In this document: one piece after another, positions 1 through 6,624 of the stretch
Layout of the letters: the number at the start of each line of letters is the position of its first letter
Position numbering within the stretch: position 1 is the stretch's first letter
From: Bacilli bacterium
GTDB lineage: Bacteria > Bacillota_I > Bacilli_A > RF39 > UBA660
Direction of reading: 5' to 3'
Assembly (NCBI GenBank): GCA_900772445.1
Contig: CAAHEL010000075.1
Coordinates: 1-13,372 of the forward strand
DNA length: 13,372 nt
The notes under the pieces: generated by a model
The model's database searches: none
The model's input: only the letters and a program-made list of their open reading frames with translations
What the model was told of the DNA's origin: nothing
Made by a program: the position numbers and the translations under genes

Positions 1-60
1 GTTTCTAGCACTTAATTTTTTTGAATAATCAGTTATAATTTCGTCAATTAATTTAATCAT
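1..60 (-). CDS. Partial gene, N-terminal 20 codons only, unknown product
   Basis: The minus strand opens with an ATG at 58-60 and runs in frame to the window edge without a stop, giving MIKLIDEIITDYSKKLSARN. A strong Shine-Dalgarno (GGGAGG at 70-75, 9 bases before the ATG) and a near-consensus sigma-A promoter further upstream show that this is a real gene start. Only 20 residues are visible, predicted helical and charged, so no family can be assigned. It reads in the same direction as the upstream thiol-redox unit but has its own promoter. Confidence 0.75.
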   Translation of the reverse strand, partial: MIKLIDEIITDYSKKLSARN

Positions 61-92
61 ACTAATAAACCTCCCAAATAAATTTAATCAAC

Positions 93-120
93 ATTTTATC
101 ATTTTTCCAAAAATTGTCAA
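93..120 (-). promoter_or_regulatory. Sigma-A promoter of the left-edge gene
   Basis: On the minus strand a perfect -35 TTGACA (115-120) is separated by 16 bases from the -10 TAAAAT (93-98). The -10 is preceded by a TG (extended -10). The start codon lies 32 bases downstream of the -10. The 16 bases at 115-130, which include the -35, are identical to the -35 region of the hrcA promoter at 13331-13346. Confidence 0.8.
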
Positions 121-158
121 TAGTTTTTTGAAAAAATGTTAATCTTTTGTGAAAAATT

Positions 159-182
159 CTTCTTGTATGTTTTCTTGTATGT
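159..182. repeat. Two tandem 12-bp repeats
   Basis: Read on the minus strand, ACATACAAGAAA is followed directly by ACATACAAGAAG, two copies differing at one base. They lie between the stop codon of the thioredoxin-CcdA gene (197) and the promoter at 93-120. They could be an upstream binding site for the left-edge gene or simple slippage. I see no convincing terminator hairpin in this 136-base gap, so the upstream unit may read through. Confidence 0.5.
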
Positions 183-196
183 CAAAATAATATAAA

Positions 197-1420
197 CTAA
201 AAATTAAGCATTACTATATTAGGGAAAAATATTAATAATATTCCCATAATAACTAATATAAAACCACCAATTATTTTAGATATCTTACCATATTTAGTGG
301 ATATACCAGTTAATTTTAAAGTAATCATTGCTATAGTAAATACTATAATATCATCTAATAAAAAGAATAATATATATATTAATAAGTAAATTAATTCTAT
401 TGTTTTTGGTAAATTATTCATTGATAATATTGAAGTAAAAACAAGTGGTAAACCTGCAGAACAAGCAAGTTCAATAATATTTACACTTATTGCTAAAGTT
501 ATTACTCCGATTAATGCAAGAAATAAATTCTTTTCTTTAGTAAATTTCTTTATCTTATCAAATATTTTATTTCTTTTCTTATCATTAACGACATTACATC
601 CTTCTTCTTTTTCCTTAAATTCTGTAATTAAATTATATATTCCTCCGATAACAGCAACTAAACCTATCGTATTTCTTATCCAATTAACATTAACTAAAAC
701 TGAAGAAGCATCTAACCAAACTAACATAAGTAAAAAATACACTAATGCTGAGGTAAATAAAAAACTAAAACCAAGAATTAGCATTTTTTTCTTATCATTT
801 ATGCCTATTAGCATACTAATTAAAAACAATAATACCCACATAGCACAAGGATTAAATCCATCAATTAAACCAATTACTACTGCAATTAAAGGCAAAGTTA
901 AATTTTTAGTATTTATGTTTCCAAGTAATGGTAAATTAAAAGTATAATTACCATATTCATCAATATATTTTTCGATAGTTATATCAGTTTTTTCTTTAAA
1001 AGTAGGAATTTCAACTTCGAGTATTTTATTTTCATTTAAGTATTCCCCTACTACATCTTTATATCCATACTTACTATAATATTCAATTGCCCCACTAAAA
1101 ACTCTTTTTGTATTTTCCTCACTAAAACCATTAAAATATTTTTCTCCAATAATAGTAAATGGTGTTCCTCCAACTCTTGCATCTAGTAAACGAGTTATTT
1201 CTCCTAATAAATTACCATTATTATTTTCACTAAGTTCAAATTTATATATTTTAATGTTATCATATTTTTTTTCTAATTCATTTAATAGTTTTATTTCTTT
1301 TTTGCAATGAATACAGCTATTGGAATGAAATAAATATATATTTACAATACTATCTTCCTTGGCAAAAACATTAGGGATAAACATTAAAAACAATACTATT
1401 ACATATAATAACTTCTTCAT
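197..1420 (-). CDS. Exported thioredoxin domain fused to CcdA/DsbD-like membrane domain
   Basis: This 407-residue protein has two parts. Residues 1-20 look like a signal peptide (MKK, hydrophobic core, cleavage after VFA). Residues 21-130 form a thioredoxin-like domain with a CIHC redox pair (C36, C39) and a cis-proline loop GGTPFTI (P87). Residues 176-400 hold about six membrane segments of the CcdA/DsbD type, with the hallmark cysteine in GFNPCA (C192) and a second in ELACSAG (C320). In that family two membrane cysteines pass reducing electrons from cytosolic thioredoxin across the membrane to an outer thiol domain, here carried on the same chain. The start codon overlaps the thioredoxin stop by ATGA, so it is translationally coupled. 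The donor would plausibly be the neighbouring thioredoxin. The role as extracytoplasmic disulfide reductase is inferred; the outer substrate is unknown. Confidence 0.85.
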   Translation of the reverse strand: MKKLLYVIVLFLMFIPNVFAKEDSIVNIYLFHSNSCIHCKKEIKLLNELEKKYDNIKIYKFELSENNNGNLLGEITRLLDARVGGTPFTIIGEKYFNGFSEENTKRVFSGAIEYYSKYGYKDVVGEYLNENKILEVEIPTFKEKTDITIEKYIDEYGNYTFNLPLLGNINTKNLTLPLIAVVIGLIDGFNPCAMWVLLFLISMLIGINDKKKMLILGFSFLFTSALVYFLLMLVWLDASSVLVNVNWIRNTIGLVAVIGGIYNLITEFKEKEEGCNVVNDKKRNKIFDKIKKFTKEKNLFLALIGVITLAISVNIIELACSAGLPLVFTSILSMNNLPKTIELIYLLIYILFFLLDDIIVFTIAMITLKLTGISTKYGKISKIIGGFILVIMGILLIFFPNIVMLNF

Positions 1421-1665
1421 CTATTCAAAAACCTTTCTATTTCTTTATCAGAGTGTTCTCCGACTAATCTATCTATTTCTTTATCTTCTTCTAATATCAT
1501 CACAGGTAAAATACTACCAACATTATACTTTTTTACTTCTTCACTATCAATATCATAGTCATACTCTATAACTTGTATATTTAATTTATTAGCAATTTTA
1601 TTAACTTTTGAATTCATAATTAAACAAGCAGGACACCATACTGCTCCAATTTTTATTAATCTCAT
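1417..1665 (-). CDS. Small thioredoxin-like protein (WCPAC)
   Basis: The protein is 82 residues, short for a thioredoxin (about 105), and lacks the usual N-terminal strand and helix. The first strand leads straight into the active site WCPAC (C11, C14), and a cis-proline follows in SILPVMI (P54). There is no signal peptide, so it should be cytosolic. It overlaps the cysteine desulfurase stop by ATGA at 1662-1665 and the Trx-CcdA start by ATGA at 1417-1420, and its own ribosome site is weak (GGAA), consistent with coupled translation. The likely role is dithiol electron carrier, either feeding the membrane CcdA-like protein or reducing persulfide from the desulfurase; both are inferences from position. 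A glutaredoxin-like function is the main alternative. Confidence 0.85.
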   Translation of the reverse strand: MRLIKIGAVWCPACLIMNSKVNKIANKLNIQVIEYDYDIDSEEVKKYNVGSILPVMILEEDKEIDRLVGEHSDKEIERFLNR

Positions 1666-2786
1666 TTTAATTCCAACTTTCTATAACATTTATCAAAAAC
1701 TTCTAAAAACTTATCTACTTCTTCCATAGTTGTTAAATAAGAAAGACTAACTCTTAAAGTTTGATACGATAAATCTCTATCTTTAGTTAGTGCGTATACT
1801 GAATTAGACATACTATCAGCACTAGAACAAGCACTTTTAGTAGATATATAAATATCATATTCTTCTAAAGCGTGAATAAATGTTTCAGGTTTAATTTTCA
1901 TCAAACTAAAATTAATTGTATGAGGTATTGAATTTTCTGTACTATTTATATGAACTAAAGGATAAGTAGATAATTTATCTTTTATTTTTTTACTTAATAC
2001 TTCGACGTATTTATAGTTTTCTTTGATGTTTGGTAATATTTTTTCTAAGGCTTTCATAAGAGAAACAATCAAAGGAAGTGCTGGAGTACCACTGCGAAAA
2101 CTAGTTGTAGATTTTCCTCCGTGAATTAAAGGGTCAATAACTATTTTTTCTTTTTTTATAAGCATTCCAATTCCTTTTAGCCCATAGAATTTATGTGCTG
2201 ATATACTTGCTAAATCGATATTAGAAAAATCAATATCAATCTTACCTATTCCTTGCGTACAATCAACGTGAAATATACATTTAGGATAATCTTTTAATAT
2301 TTCTCCGATTTCATTAATAGGTTGTTTTAATCCAATTTCACTATCTACAGCACAAATACTAACTAATATAGTATCATCTCTAAGTAGGCTTTTTAAATTA
2401 TCAATATCAACTTGTCCGTCATCTTTAATTTTAACAAAATCAACTTCAAAACCTTGTGAAGTTAAATAATTAAGAGGCCCAATAATACTAGAATGTTCTA
2501 AGAAAGTAGTAATAATATGTTTACCTCTATTCTTATATCTATTACATACTCCCTTAATTGCCATATTATTTGATTCACTAGCACCTGAAGTATATATGAT
2601 TTCACTTTCTTTAACTTTTAACATCTTTGCTATTTTTTTTGTTGCATAATTTTCTAATTCTTTAGATTTTACTCCAAGACTATGTAATGAATTAGAGTTT
2701 CCAGGATATTCTAAACAAACTTTATTGAAAACTTCTAAAACATCTTTATCTACTGGAGTAGTTGCAGAATAATCTAAATATACCAT
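1662..2786 (-). CDS. Cysteine desulfurase, NifS/IscS family
   Basis: This PLP enzyme family removes sulfur from L-cysteine as an enzyme-bound persulfide for Fe-S clusters, thiolated tRNA and cofactors. Family landmarks are clear: the N-terminal YLDYSATTP, the EHSS histidine (H98), HVDCTQ with the PLP-ring aspartate (D175), the Schiff-base lysine in SAHKFYG (K199), the RSGTPA motif and the sulfur-accepting cysteine in STKSACSS (C320). Length is 374, normal for the family. I chose the ATG at 2786 because MVYLDYSATT matches the family N-terminus and follows the ribosome site AAGGTGA; a GTG further upstream would add 18 non-family residues. The normally conserved N-N-E-I-G is D-S-E-I-G here. No IscU/SufU partner is visible. 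It is the first gene of a unit with two thiol-redox proteins, so physiological sulfur acceptors remain open. Confidence 0.9.
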   Translation of the reverse strand: MVYLDYSATTPVDKDVLEVFNKVCLEYPGNSNSLHSLGVKSKELENYATKKIAKMLKVKESEIIYTSGASESNNMAIKGVCNRYKNRGKHIITTFLEHSSIIGPLNYLTSQGFEVDFVKIKDDGQVDIDNLKSLLRDDTILVSICAVDSEIGLKQPINEIGEILKDYPKCIFHVDCTQGIGKIDIDFSNIDLASISAHKFYGLKGIGMLIKKEKIVIDPLIHGGKSTTSFRSGTPALPLIVSLMKALEKILPNIKENYKYVEVLSKKIKDKLSTYPLVHINSTENSIPHTINFSLMKIKPETFIHALEEYDIYISTKSACSSADSMSNSVYALTKDRDLSYQTLRVSLSYLTTMEEVDKFLEVFDKCYRKLELK

Positions 2787-2810
2787 ATAATCACCTTCGT
2801 TAGTAATTTT

Positions 2811-2840
2811 ATCATAATAATTAAAAAAAATAAATATCAC
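2811..2840 (-). promoter_or_regulatory. Weak candidate promoter of the cysteine desulfurase unit
   Basis: On the minus strand a -10-like TATGAT (2811-2816) lies 25 bases before the ATG. An 18-base spacer separates it from a GTGATA (2835-2840), which matches four of six -35 positions. The match is only moderate. A perfect inverted repeat lies just upstream and may contribute regulation. Confidence 0.35.
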
Positions 2841-2843
2841 TTT

Positions 2844-2862
2844 ACTAAACTTTGAGTTTAGT
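2844..2862. promoter_or_regulatory. Perfect inverted repeat, candidate operator in divergent intergenic region
   Basis: ACTAAAC and GTTTAGT are exact reverse complements separated by TTTGA (7-5-7). The repeat lies between the divergent cysteine desulfurase and esterase genes, next to the desulfurase -35 region and about 20 bases upstream of the esterase -35. It has no U-tract suited to termination, and no gene ends here, so a dimeric repressor site is more likely than a terminator. The regulator is not identifiable from the sequence. Confidence 0.45.
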
Positions 2863-2882
2863 TATAAATAATTCGTTTTTTC

Positions 2883-2911
2883 TAGATTATAAATAATTGA
2901 TATGATATAAT
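2883..2911 (+). promoter_or_regulatory. Extended -10 sigma-A promoter of the esterase
   Basis: A consensus TATAAT (2906-2911) is preceded by TG one base away (2903-2904), giving the extended -10 form that can work with a poor -35. The best -35 position, TAGATT at 2883-2888 with a 17-base spacer, is weak. The ribosome site AAAGGAAG (2922-2929) and the ATG at 2935 follow at suitable distances. Confidence 0.65.
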
Positions 2912-2934
2912 TAAATATATGAAAGGAAGATTAT

Positions 2935-3663
2935 ATGAAAGCATTTAGAAAAGCAATATTATTAATACACGGGTTTGCTGGTGGTTCTTATGACTATAAT
3001 ACTTTAGCAAATGATTTAGAATTATATTCTGATTTTGATGTATTTACTTTTACTTTACCAGGACATGATAAAACAAGAATAACACATGTAACTAAGGAAG
3101 ATTGGATAAATTCAGCAGAAAAGCAAGTTGATAAATTAATTAAAAATGGATATAAAAGAATCTATGTAATTGGGCACTCTATGGGAGGAGTTATTGCTTG
3201 TCATGTTGCTAAAAAATACCCACAAGTAAAAAAATTAATTTTAGCATCTCCAGCATTTAGATATTTTACTTTTAAAGATGATAAATTAGATATTTTAGCC
3301 AGTTTAAAACAAACTCCATCACTATTTAAAGATTATAAACCAGATGATGTATTATCTAGAATACTTAAATTACCAATTCATACAACAATGGAATTTATGA
3401 ATTTAGTAAAAGAACATTCAAATGATGTAAAAGATATTTATTGTCCTATATTATTACTATGGGGAACACACGATAAAATTGTACCAATAGATAGTATAAT
3501 GCATGTTTATAATAAGGCAAAATCAGATTCTATTACTTTATATGAAATAGAAGGCGTTACTCACGATACATTTAGAAATGAAAGATATGATGAAGTGTTA
3601 GAAATAATAACTAAATTTTTAAGAAATGTTAATTTATCTGGTAAGGAAACAAATAAAATATAA
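2935..3663 (+). CDS. Alpha/beta-hydrolase, Est30-like carboxylesterase
   Basis: The protein is 242 residues with no signal peptide or membrane segment, so it is a cytosolic serine hydrolase. LLIHGFAGG (residues 9-17) is the oxyanion-hole strand, GHSMGG carries the nucleophile Ser82, GTHDKIVP carries Asp180, and GVTHD carries His210, a complete catalytic triad in the normal order. Length and motif layout match the 25-30 kDa carboxylesterase/monoacylglycerol-lipase-like group of low-GC Gram-positives (Est30 type). The natural substrate cannot be read from the sequence; short-chain esters or monoglycerides are the family expectation. It is a single-gene transcript: its own extended -10 promoter and a terminator that overlaps the stop codon. 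The ribosome site AAAGGAAG supports the ATG chosen. Confidence 0.9.
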   Translation: MKAFRKAILLIHGFAGGSYDYNTLANDLELYSDFDVFTFTLPGHDKTRITHVTKEDWINSAEKQVDKLIKNGYKRIYVIGHSMGGVIACHVAKKYPQVKKLILASPAFRYFTFKDDKLDILASLKQTPSLFKDYKPDDVLSRILKLPIHTTMEFMNLVKEHSNDVKDIYCPILLLWGTHDKIVPIDSIMHVYNKAKSDSITLYEIEGVTHDTFRNERYDEVLEIITKFLRNVNLSGKETNKI

Positions 3664-3688
3664 CTAAGATATTCTTAGTTTTTTCTTT
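3662..3688 (+). terminator. Intrinsic terminator of the esterase
   Basis: AACTAAGA (3662-3669) and TCTTAGTT (3673-3680) form a perfect 8-bp stem with a 3-base loop, followed by TTTTCTTT (3681-3688). The stem begins inside the stop codon, so termination is immediate. Confidence 0.75.
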
Positions 3689-3727
3689 AAAAAAAGGCAT
3701 TATTCTTGACTAGTTCAATTCTATGCC
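3689..3727 (-). terminator. Intrinsic terminator of yqfD
   Basis: On the minus strand GGCAT and ATGCC (3723-3727 and 3696-3700) close a stem that also contains an inner TTGA/TCAA helix with an internal loop, and a run of seven T follows (3689-3695). The stem includes the last codons and stop of yqfD. It lies back to back with the esterase terminator between two convergent genes. Confidence 0.65.
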
Positions 3728-4888
3728 TTCATTTATTCTTATTTCTGATACTTCTTCAGTTACATTTAAAAATAACTTTAATTTAATCTTAGTTAACATA
3801 TTATCTTTTGATATAACACTAACTGAATCAATACTTTCTATTTTTTTATTCGAAGCAAGTAGTCTACTTTCTGATAATTCTATCGCTTTATTTATTACTT
3901 CATCTTCAGTATATATTTCATCAATTATATTTAATTCATATTGTTTTTCTTTAATAAAACTAATTGGTAATAGACTGTTATAAAGTAATACTTTTTGTTT
4001 AGAATTAAAACTACTAAACTTATTAAAATTAAATAAACCTATCCTTTTATTTATAAAATTAATATAATATACTTCTTTATTTTTACCAGTTAATTTTTCT
4101 TCTTTATAATGATAAGGGTATTCTACTTCGACTGTATACCAAACGTTAGCGTATACTAGTCCACTAGCACTATTAGTTATTTGTTCTCCATTAGGTTTAG
4201 TTATTGTACCACTTATTACAGTTTCTCCTTCTTTTACAAAGGTATTTAATTCTTTTACTTTTTCTCCTGAGGAAGATATTATTTTTTTTAGTACCCCACT
4301 TTTTCTCATTACTATATCTTGATTTTTATTAGAGTTATCTCTATTTATTATTTTTCTTTCCTCAACTCTTACTATATATTTGGTACCTGATACTTCGATT
4401 TCTAACCATTCTAGTTTGTCTTTATTATCATTTAATATTTTCTTTTTTATTTTTTCTAAATCATTATATGATTTTTTTAAACTATATTTTTTGATATCAT
4501 TTTTATATAATTCATTTTCTAATAATTTAATTATTTCTTTATTGGTATGAATTATTTCAATATTAAATATAAATTTAGATAGAAATATTATTAATGATAT
4601 TCCTATTATGGTTGTAATAATTAATACGTGATTTTGTTTAATTTTATCTTTTAATTTTAACTTACCATATTTATCTATAATTTTTATTTTATAGATAGTG
4701 TTTCTAGTTTTTAATTTTTTATAATCATTATATCTAATTATTAATTCTACTTTGTTATAATCTAAATATTTTAAATTAATTATTTCTATATTATTTTTTA
4801 TTATCCTTTTGATATAATTATTAATATTTTTTCCTTCGACTAGAATTTTAATGTTATTATCAAATCTATTTAAGAAAGTATTTTTCAT
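3710..4888 (-). CDS. yqfD: Sporulation protein YqfD
   Basis: The protein has 392 residues, close to the Bacillus YqfD length. It has a basic cytoplasmic N-terminal region (1-85), one clear membrane segment (about 88-110) and a large outer region containing the family-like WLEIEVSGTKYIVRVEERK stretch (161-179). YqfD is known as a mother-cell, sigma-E-dependent sporulation protein paired with YqfC; its biochemical role is not settled, so I do not assign one. The start is firm: ATGA overlap with yqfC (4885-4888) and the ribosome site AAGGGG just before. The two genes therefore form a coupled pair, as in Bacillus and Clostridium. Its presence supports endospore formation or recent descent from a spore former. 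Very Lys/Ile/Asn-rich composition follows the genome's AT bias. Confidence 0.88.
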   Translation of the reverse strand: MKNTFLNRFDNNIKILVEGKNINNYIKRIIKNNIEIINLKYLDYNKVELIIRYNDYKKLKTRNTIYKIKIIDKYGKLKLKDKIKQNHVLIITTIIGISLIIFLSKFIFNIEIIHTNKEIIKLLENELYKNDIKKYSLKKSYNDLEKIKKKILNDNKDKLEWLEIEVSGTKYIVRVEERKIINRDNSNKNQDIVMRKSGVLKKIISSSGEKVKELNTFVKEGETVISGTITKPNGEQITNSASGLVYANVWYTVEVEYPYHYKEEKLTGKNKEVYYINFINKRIGLFNFNKFSSFNSKQKVLLYNSLLPISFIKEKQYELNIIDEIYTEDEVINKAIELSESRLLASNKKIESIDSVSVISKDNMLTKIKLKLFLNVTEEVSEIRINEGIELN

Positions 4889-5133
4889 AGTTCCCCTTTT
4901 AAATTTATATTAGTAATAATACCTGTAATTAATATTTCATCATTTAACATTTTATTTACTACAAGATTTTTACCTATTATATCAGTTATTCCTTTGCTAT
5001 GCCCTACACTTATTTTAGTAGCATTAAAATCTAATATTTTATTATAATTTATAATATTTACCATATTGTTTTTTATTATTATTTTATATTCAGATTCATT
5101 TATATAGTTATTCATTCTATCTAATAATTTCAT
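4885..5133 (-). CDS. yqfC: Sporulation protein YqfC (YabP/YqfC family)
   Basis: This is a small 82-residue protein with no membrane segment. The core pattern of a short beta-rich domain, with LDFNATKISV followed by IGKNLVVNKMLNDEILITG, matches the YabP/YqfC family, whose members are about 80-100 residues and are expressed in the mother cell during sporulation. Function beyond a requirement in sporulation is not established. The ribosome site TGGGGA lies 4-5 bases before the ATG. Its stop overlaps the yqfD start, and the pairing itself is strong support for the identification. A -10-like CATATAAT lies upstream, so the pair could be expressed apart from the symporter gene 39 bases before it. 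Confidence 0.85.
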   Translation of the reverse strand: MKLLDRMNNYINESEYKIIIKNNMVNIINYNKILDFNATKISVGHSKGITDIIGKNLVVNKMLNDEILITGIITNINLKGEL

Positions 5134-5147
5134 AATATCCCCATTTA

Positions 5148-5155
5148 ATTATATG
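5148..5155 (-). promoter_or_regulatory. Candidate -10 element of yqfC-yqfD (sigma-E or sigma-A type)
   Basis: On the minus strand CATATAAT resembles the sigma-E -10 (CATA followed by three variable bases and T) and also contains a TATAAT. No good -35 of either type is seen at the right distance. It ends 14 bases before the yqfC start codon. Sigma-E control is expected from the family, but this site alone does not prove it. Confidence 0.3.
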
Positions 5156-5172
5156 ACTAGATATTAGATTTA

Positions 5173-6513
5173 TTAATTAATATTATTTCTTAATTTATAT
5201 ATAGCATAAATATTTATAATAGTTAGTATTGCAATTAATATATCTATTAAATTCCATAAGATATTTGCTCTTAGTATTCCTCCGATAAATACTAGGATAA
5301 GTGTTATTATTTTAAAGATAATTATTTTAGTTTTAGATACTTTCTTATAAATAAAATCCAATGCTAATTCTCCAAAACAATATCCTGAAACAATAGTAGA
5401 AAAAGCAAATAAGATAGTTATTAAAACAAATAGTATTGTTCCAATATTTCCTAAGTGATAAATAAAAGATTCAATTACATATTCTATTCCATTAAAATCA
5501 AGATAATTTGCTATACTTGCTTTTGAAGTTAATATTATTAATGCTGTTATGGTACAAATTACAAGTGATGTAAAATAAATACTAAATAGTTGAACGAAAC
5601 CTTGATTTTCTTTAGTATCATTAGTAAGGGAAGCAGATATGGCACTTGTACCAAGTCCTACTTCAGTAGCAAATAATCCTCTTTGTACTCCGATAATTAT
5701 TGTTGTTATTATTCCTCCGGTAATACTTTTTAAGTTAAATGCTTCTTTTAAAATATTTAATAAGATACTAGGAATTATATTTATATTAGTAATTATGATA
5801 TAGATACCTAAAATTATATAAATTATTCCCATTATTGGAACAATTAATGAAGAAAATACAGCGATATTTTTTATTCCTTTGAAAATTATTAAACCAGTTA
5901 TTAATACTAGGATAGTTAAAACAATATATTTGTCTATATTAAAGATATAATTTAATGATTTAATAATAGTATTTGATTGTATTGTTATAAAACCTAGAAT
6001 ATAAGAAATAATTATTAATAGTGAATATAGATATGCTAGGGTTTTACCGTTAGATATTTTTTTTATATAAAATGATGGTCCTCCGATTAATTCATTATTT
6101 TTTTTAGTTTGATATTTAATTCCAAGGTATCCTTCGATATAAGCAATTACGGCAGTTATTATTGTTATTACCCACATCCAAAATATAGTACCAGCACCTC
6201 CGATAAAAATAGATAAGGCAATTCCTGATAGAGAACCTACGCCAATTTTTGCTGCTAGATTTATTGATAATGATTCAAAGGTAGAAATATTACCTTTATT
6301 TTTAGTAAATAATGAAGTAAATATTTTTTTGAAATTAAACTGAATAAACTTTAGTTTTATAGAAAAATATATTCCAGTTAATACTAACAAAATAGTTACA
6401 ATACTCCAAAGAATACTTTTTATATAATTAAAATATGTAATACTACAGATAGATAATATTAATTCTAATAAGATTATTAATATTAAAAATAAACTAATTA
6501 TTTTTTCTTTCAT
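5173..6513 (-). CDS. AGCS-family sodium:alanine/glycine symporter
   Basis: A 446-residue polytopic membrane protein with about ten or eleven hydrophobic segments, normal for the alanine or glycine:cation symporter (AGCS) family, which imports small neutral amino acids with Na+. Landmarks are GVGSLSGIA (91-99) followed by GGAGTIFWMW (105-114), and GVQRGLFATEVGLGTSAIS (275-293). These correspond to the family GTGNIAGVA...GGPGAIFWMW and RG...SNEAGLGS motifs, but the Asn of the first and the SNEA of the second are replaced, so substrate or ion coupling may differ. Alanine, glycine or glutamine are the usual substrates; I cannot choose. No Shine-Dalgarno precedes the ATG, and a TATAAT lies only 5 bases upstream of it. 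It is codirectional with yqfC-yqfD, 39 bases apart, and divergent from the coat gene. Confidence 0.85.
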   Translation of the reverse strand: MKEKIISLFLILIILLELILSICSITYFNYIKSILWSIVTILLVLTGIYFSIKLKFIQFNFKKIFTSLFTKNKGNISTFESLSINLAAKIGVGSLSGIALSIFIGGAGTIFWMWVITIITAVIAYIEGYLGIKYQTKKNNELIGGPSFYIKKISNGKTLAYLYSLLIIISYILGFITIQSNTIIKSLNYIFNIDKYIVLTILVLITGLIIFKGIKNIAVFSSLIVPIMGIIYIILGIYIIITNINIIPSILLNILKEAFNLKSITGGIITTIIIGVQRGLFATEVGLGTSAISASLTNDTKENQGFVQLFSIYFTSLVICTITALIILTSKASIANYLDFNGIEYVIESFIYHLGNIGTILFVLITILFAFSTIVSGYCFGELALDFIYKKVSKTKIIIFKIITLILVFIGGILRANILWNLIDILIAILTIINIYAIYKLRNNIN

Positions 6514-6518
6514 AGTAA

Positions 6519-6524
6519 ATTATA
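6519..6524 (-). promoter_or_regulatory. -10 element very close to the symporter start
   Basis: A perfect TATAAT on the minus strand ends 5 bases before the ATG. Transcription from it would begin at or next to the start codon, giving a leaderless or nearly leaderless message, which fits the absence of a ribosome binding site. The -35 position (TTAATT with a 17-base spacer) is poor, so the call is tentative. Confidence 0.4.
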
Positions 6525-6566
6525 TTTAAAATACATAAAAAAATTAACTAATTAGGTAATAGTTGT

Positions 6567-6595
6567 GTATTTTTAGTGAAATTACTCATATCTTA
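6567..6595 (+). promoter_or_regulatory. Candidate mother-cell sporulation promoter of cotZ
   Basis: CATATCTTA (6587-6595) fits the CATAnnnTA -10 shared by sigma-E and sigma-K. A GTATTT (6567-6572) lies 14 bases upstream, the spacing and general form of a sigma-E -35. No AC at the sigma-K -35 position was found. The site lies 30 bases before the start codon, with the ribosome site between. No good sigma-A alternative is present. Confidence 0.4.
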
Positions 6596-6610
6596 TATTG
6601 AATATAAATA

Positions 6611-6619
6611 AAGGGGTGG
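6611..6619 (+). promoter_or_regulatory. Ribosome binding site deciding the cotZ start
   Basis: AAGGGGTGG lies 5 bases before the ATG at 6625. This selects that ATG over the in-frame ATG at 6598, which has no such site and would add nine residues not typical of the family. Confidence 0.75.
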
Positions 6620-6624
6620 ATTAT

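Noticed and set aside
1..15. TAGCACTTAA resembling half of a CIRCE element
   Set aside because: No matching second half at the CIRCE spacing, and it lies inside the coding part of the left-edge gene.
3723..3983. Plus-strand open frame opposite yqfD
   Set aside because: Antisense to yqfD and starting in its terminator stem; no ribosome binding site or homology.
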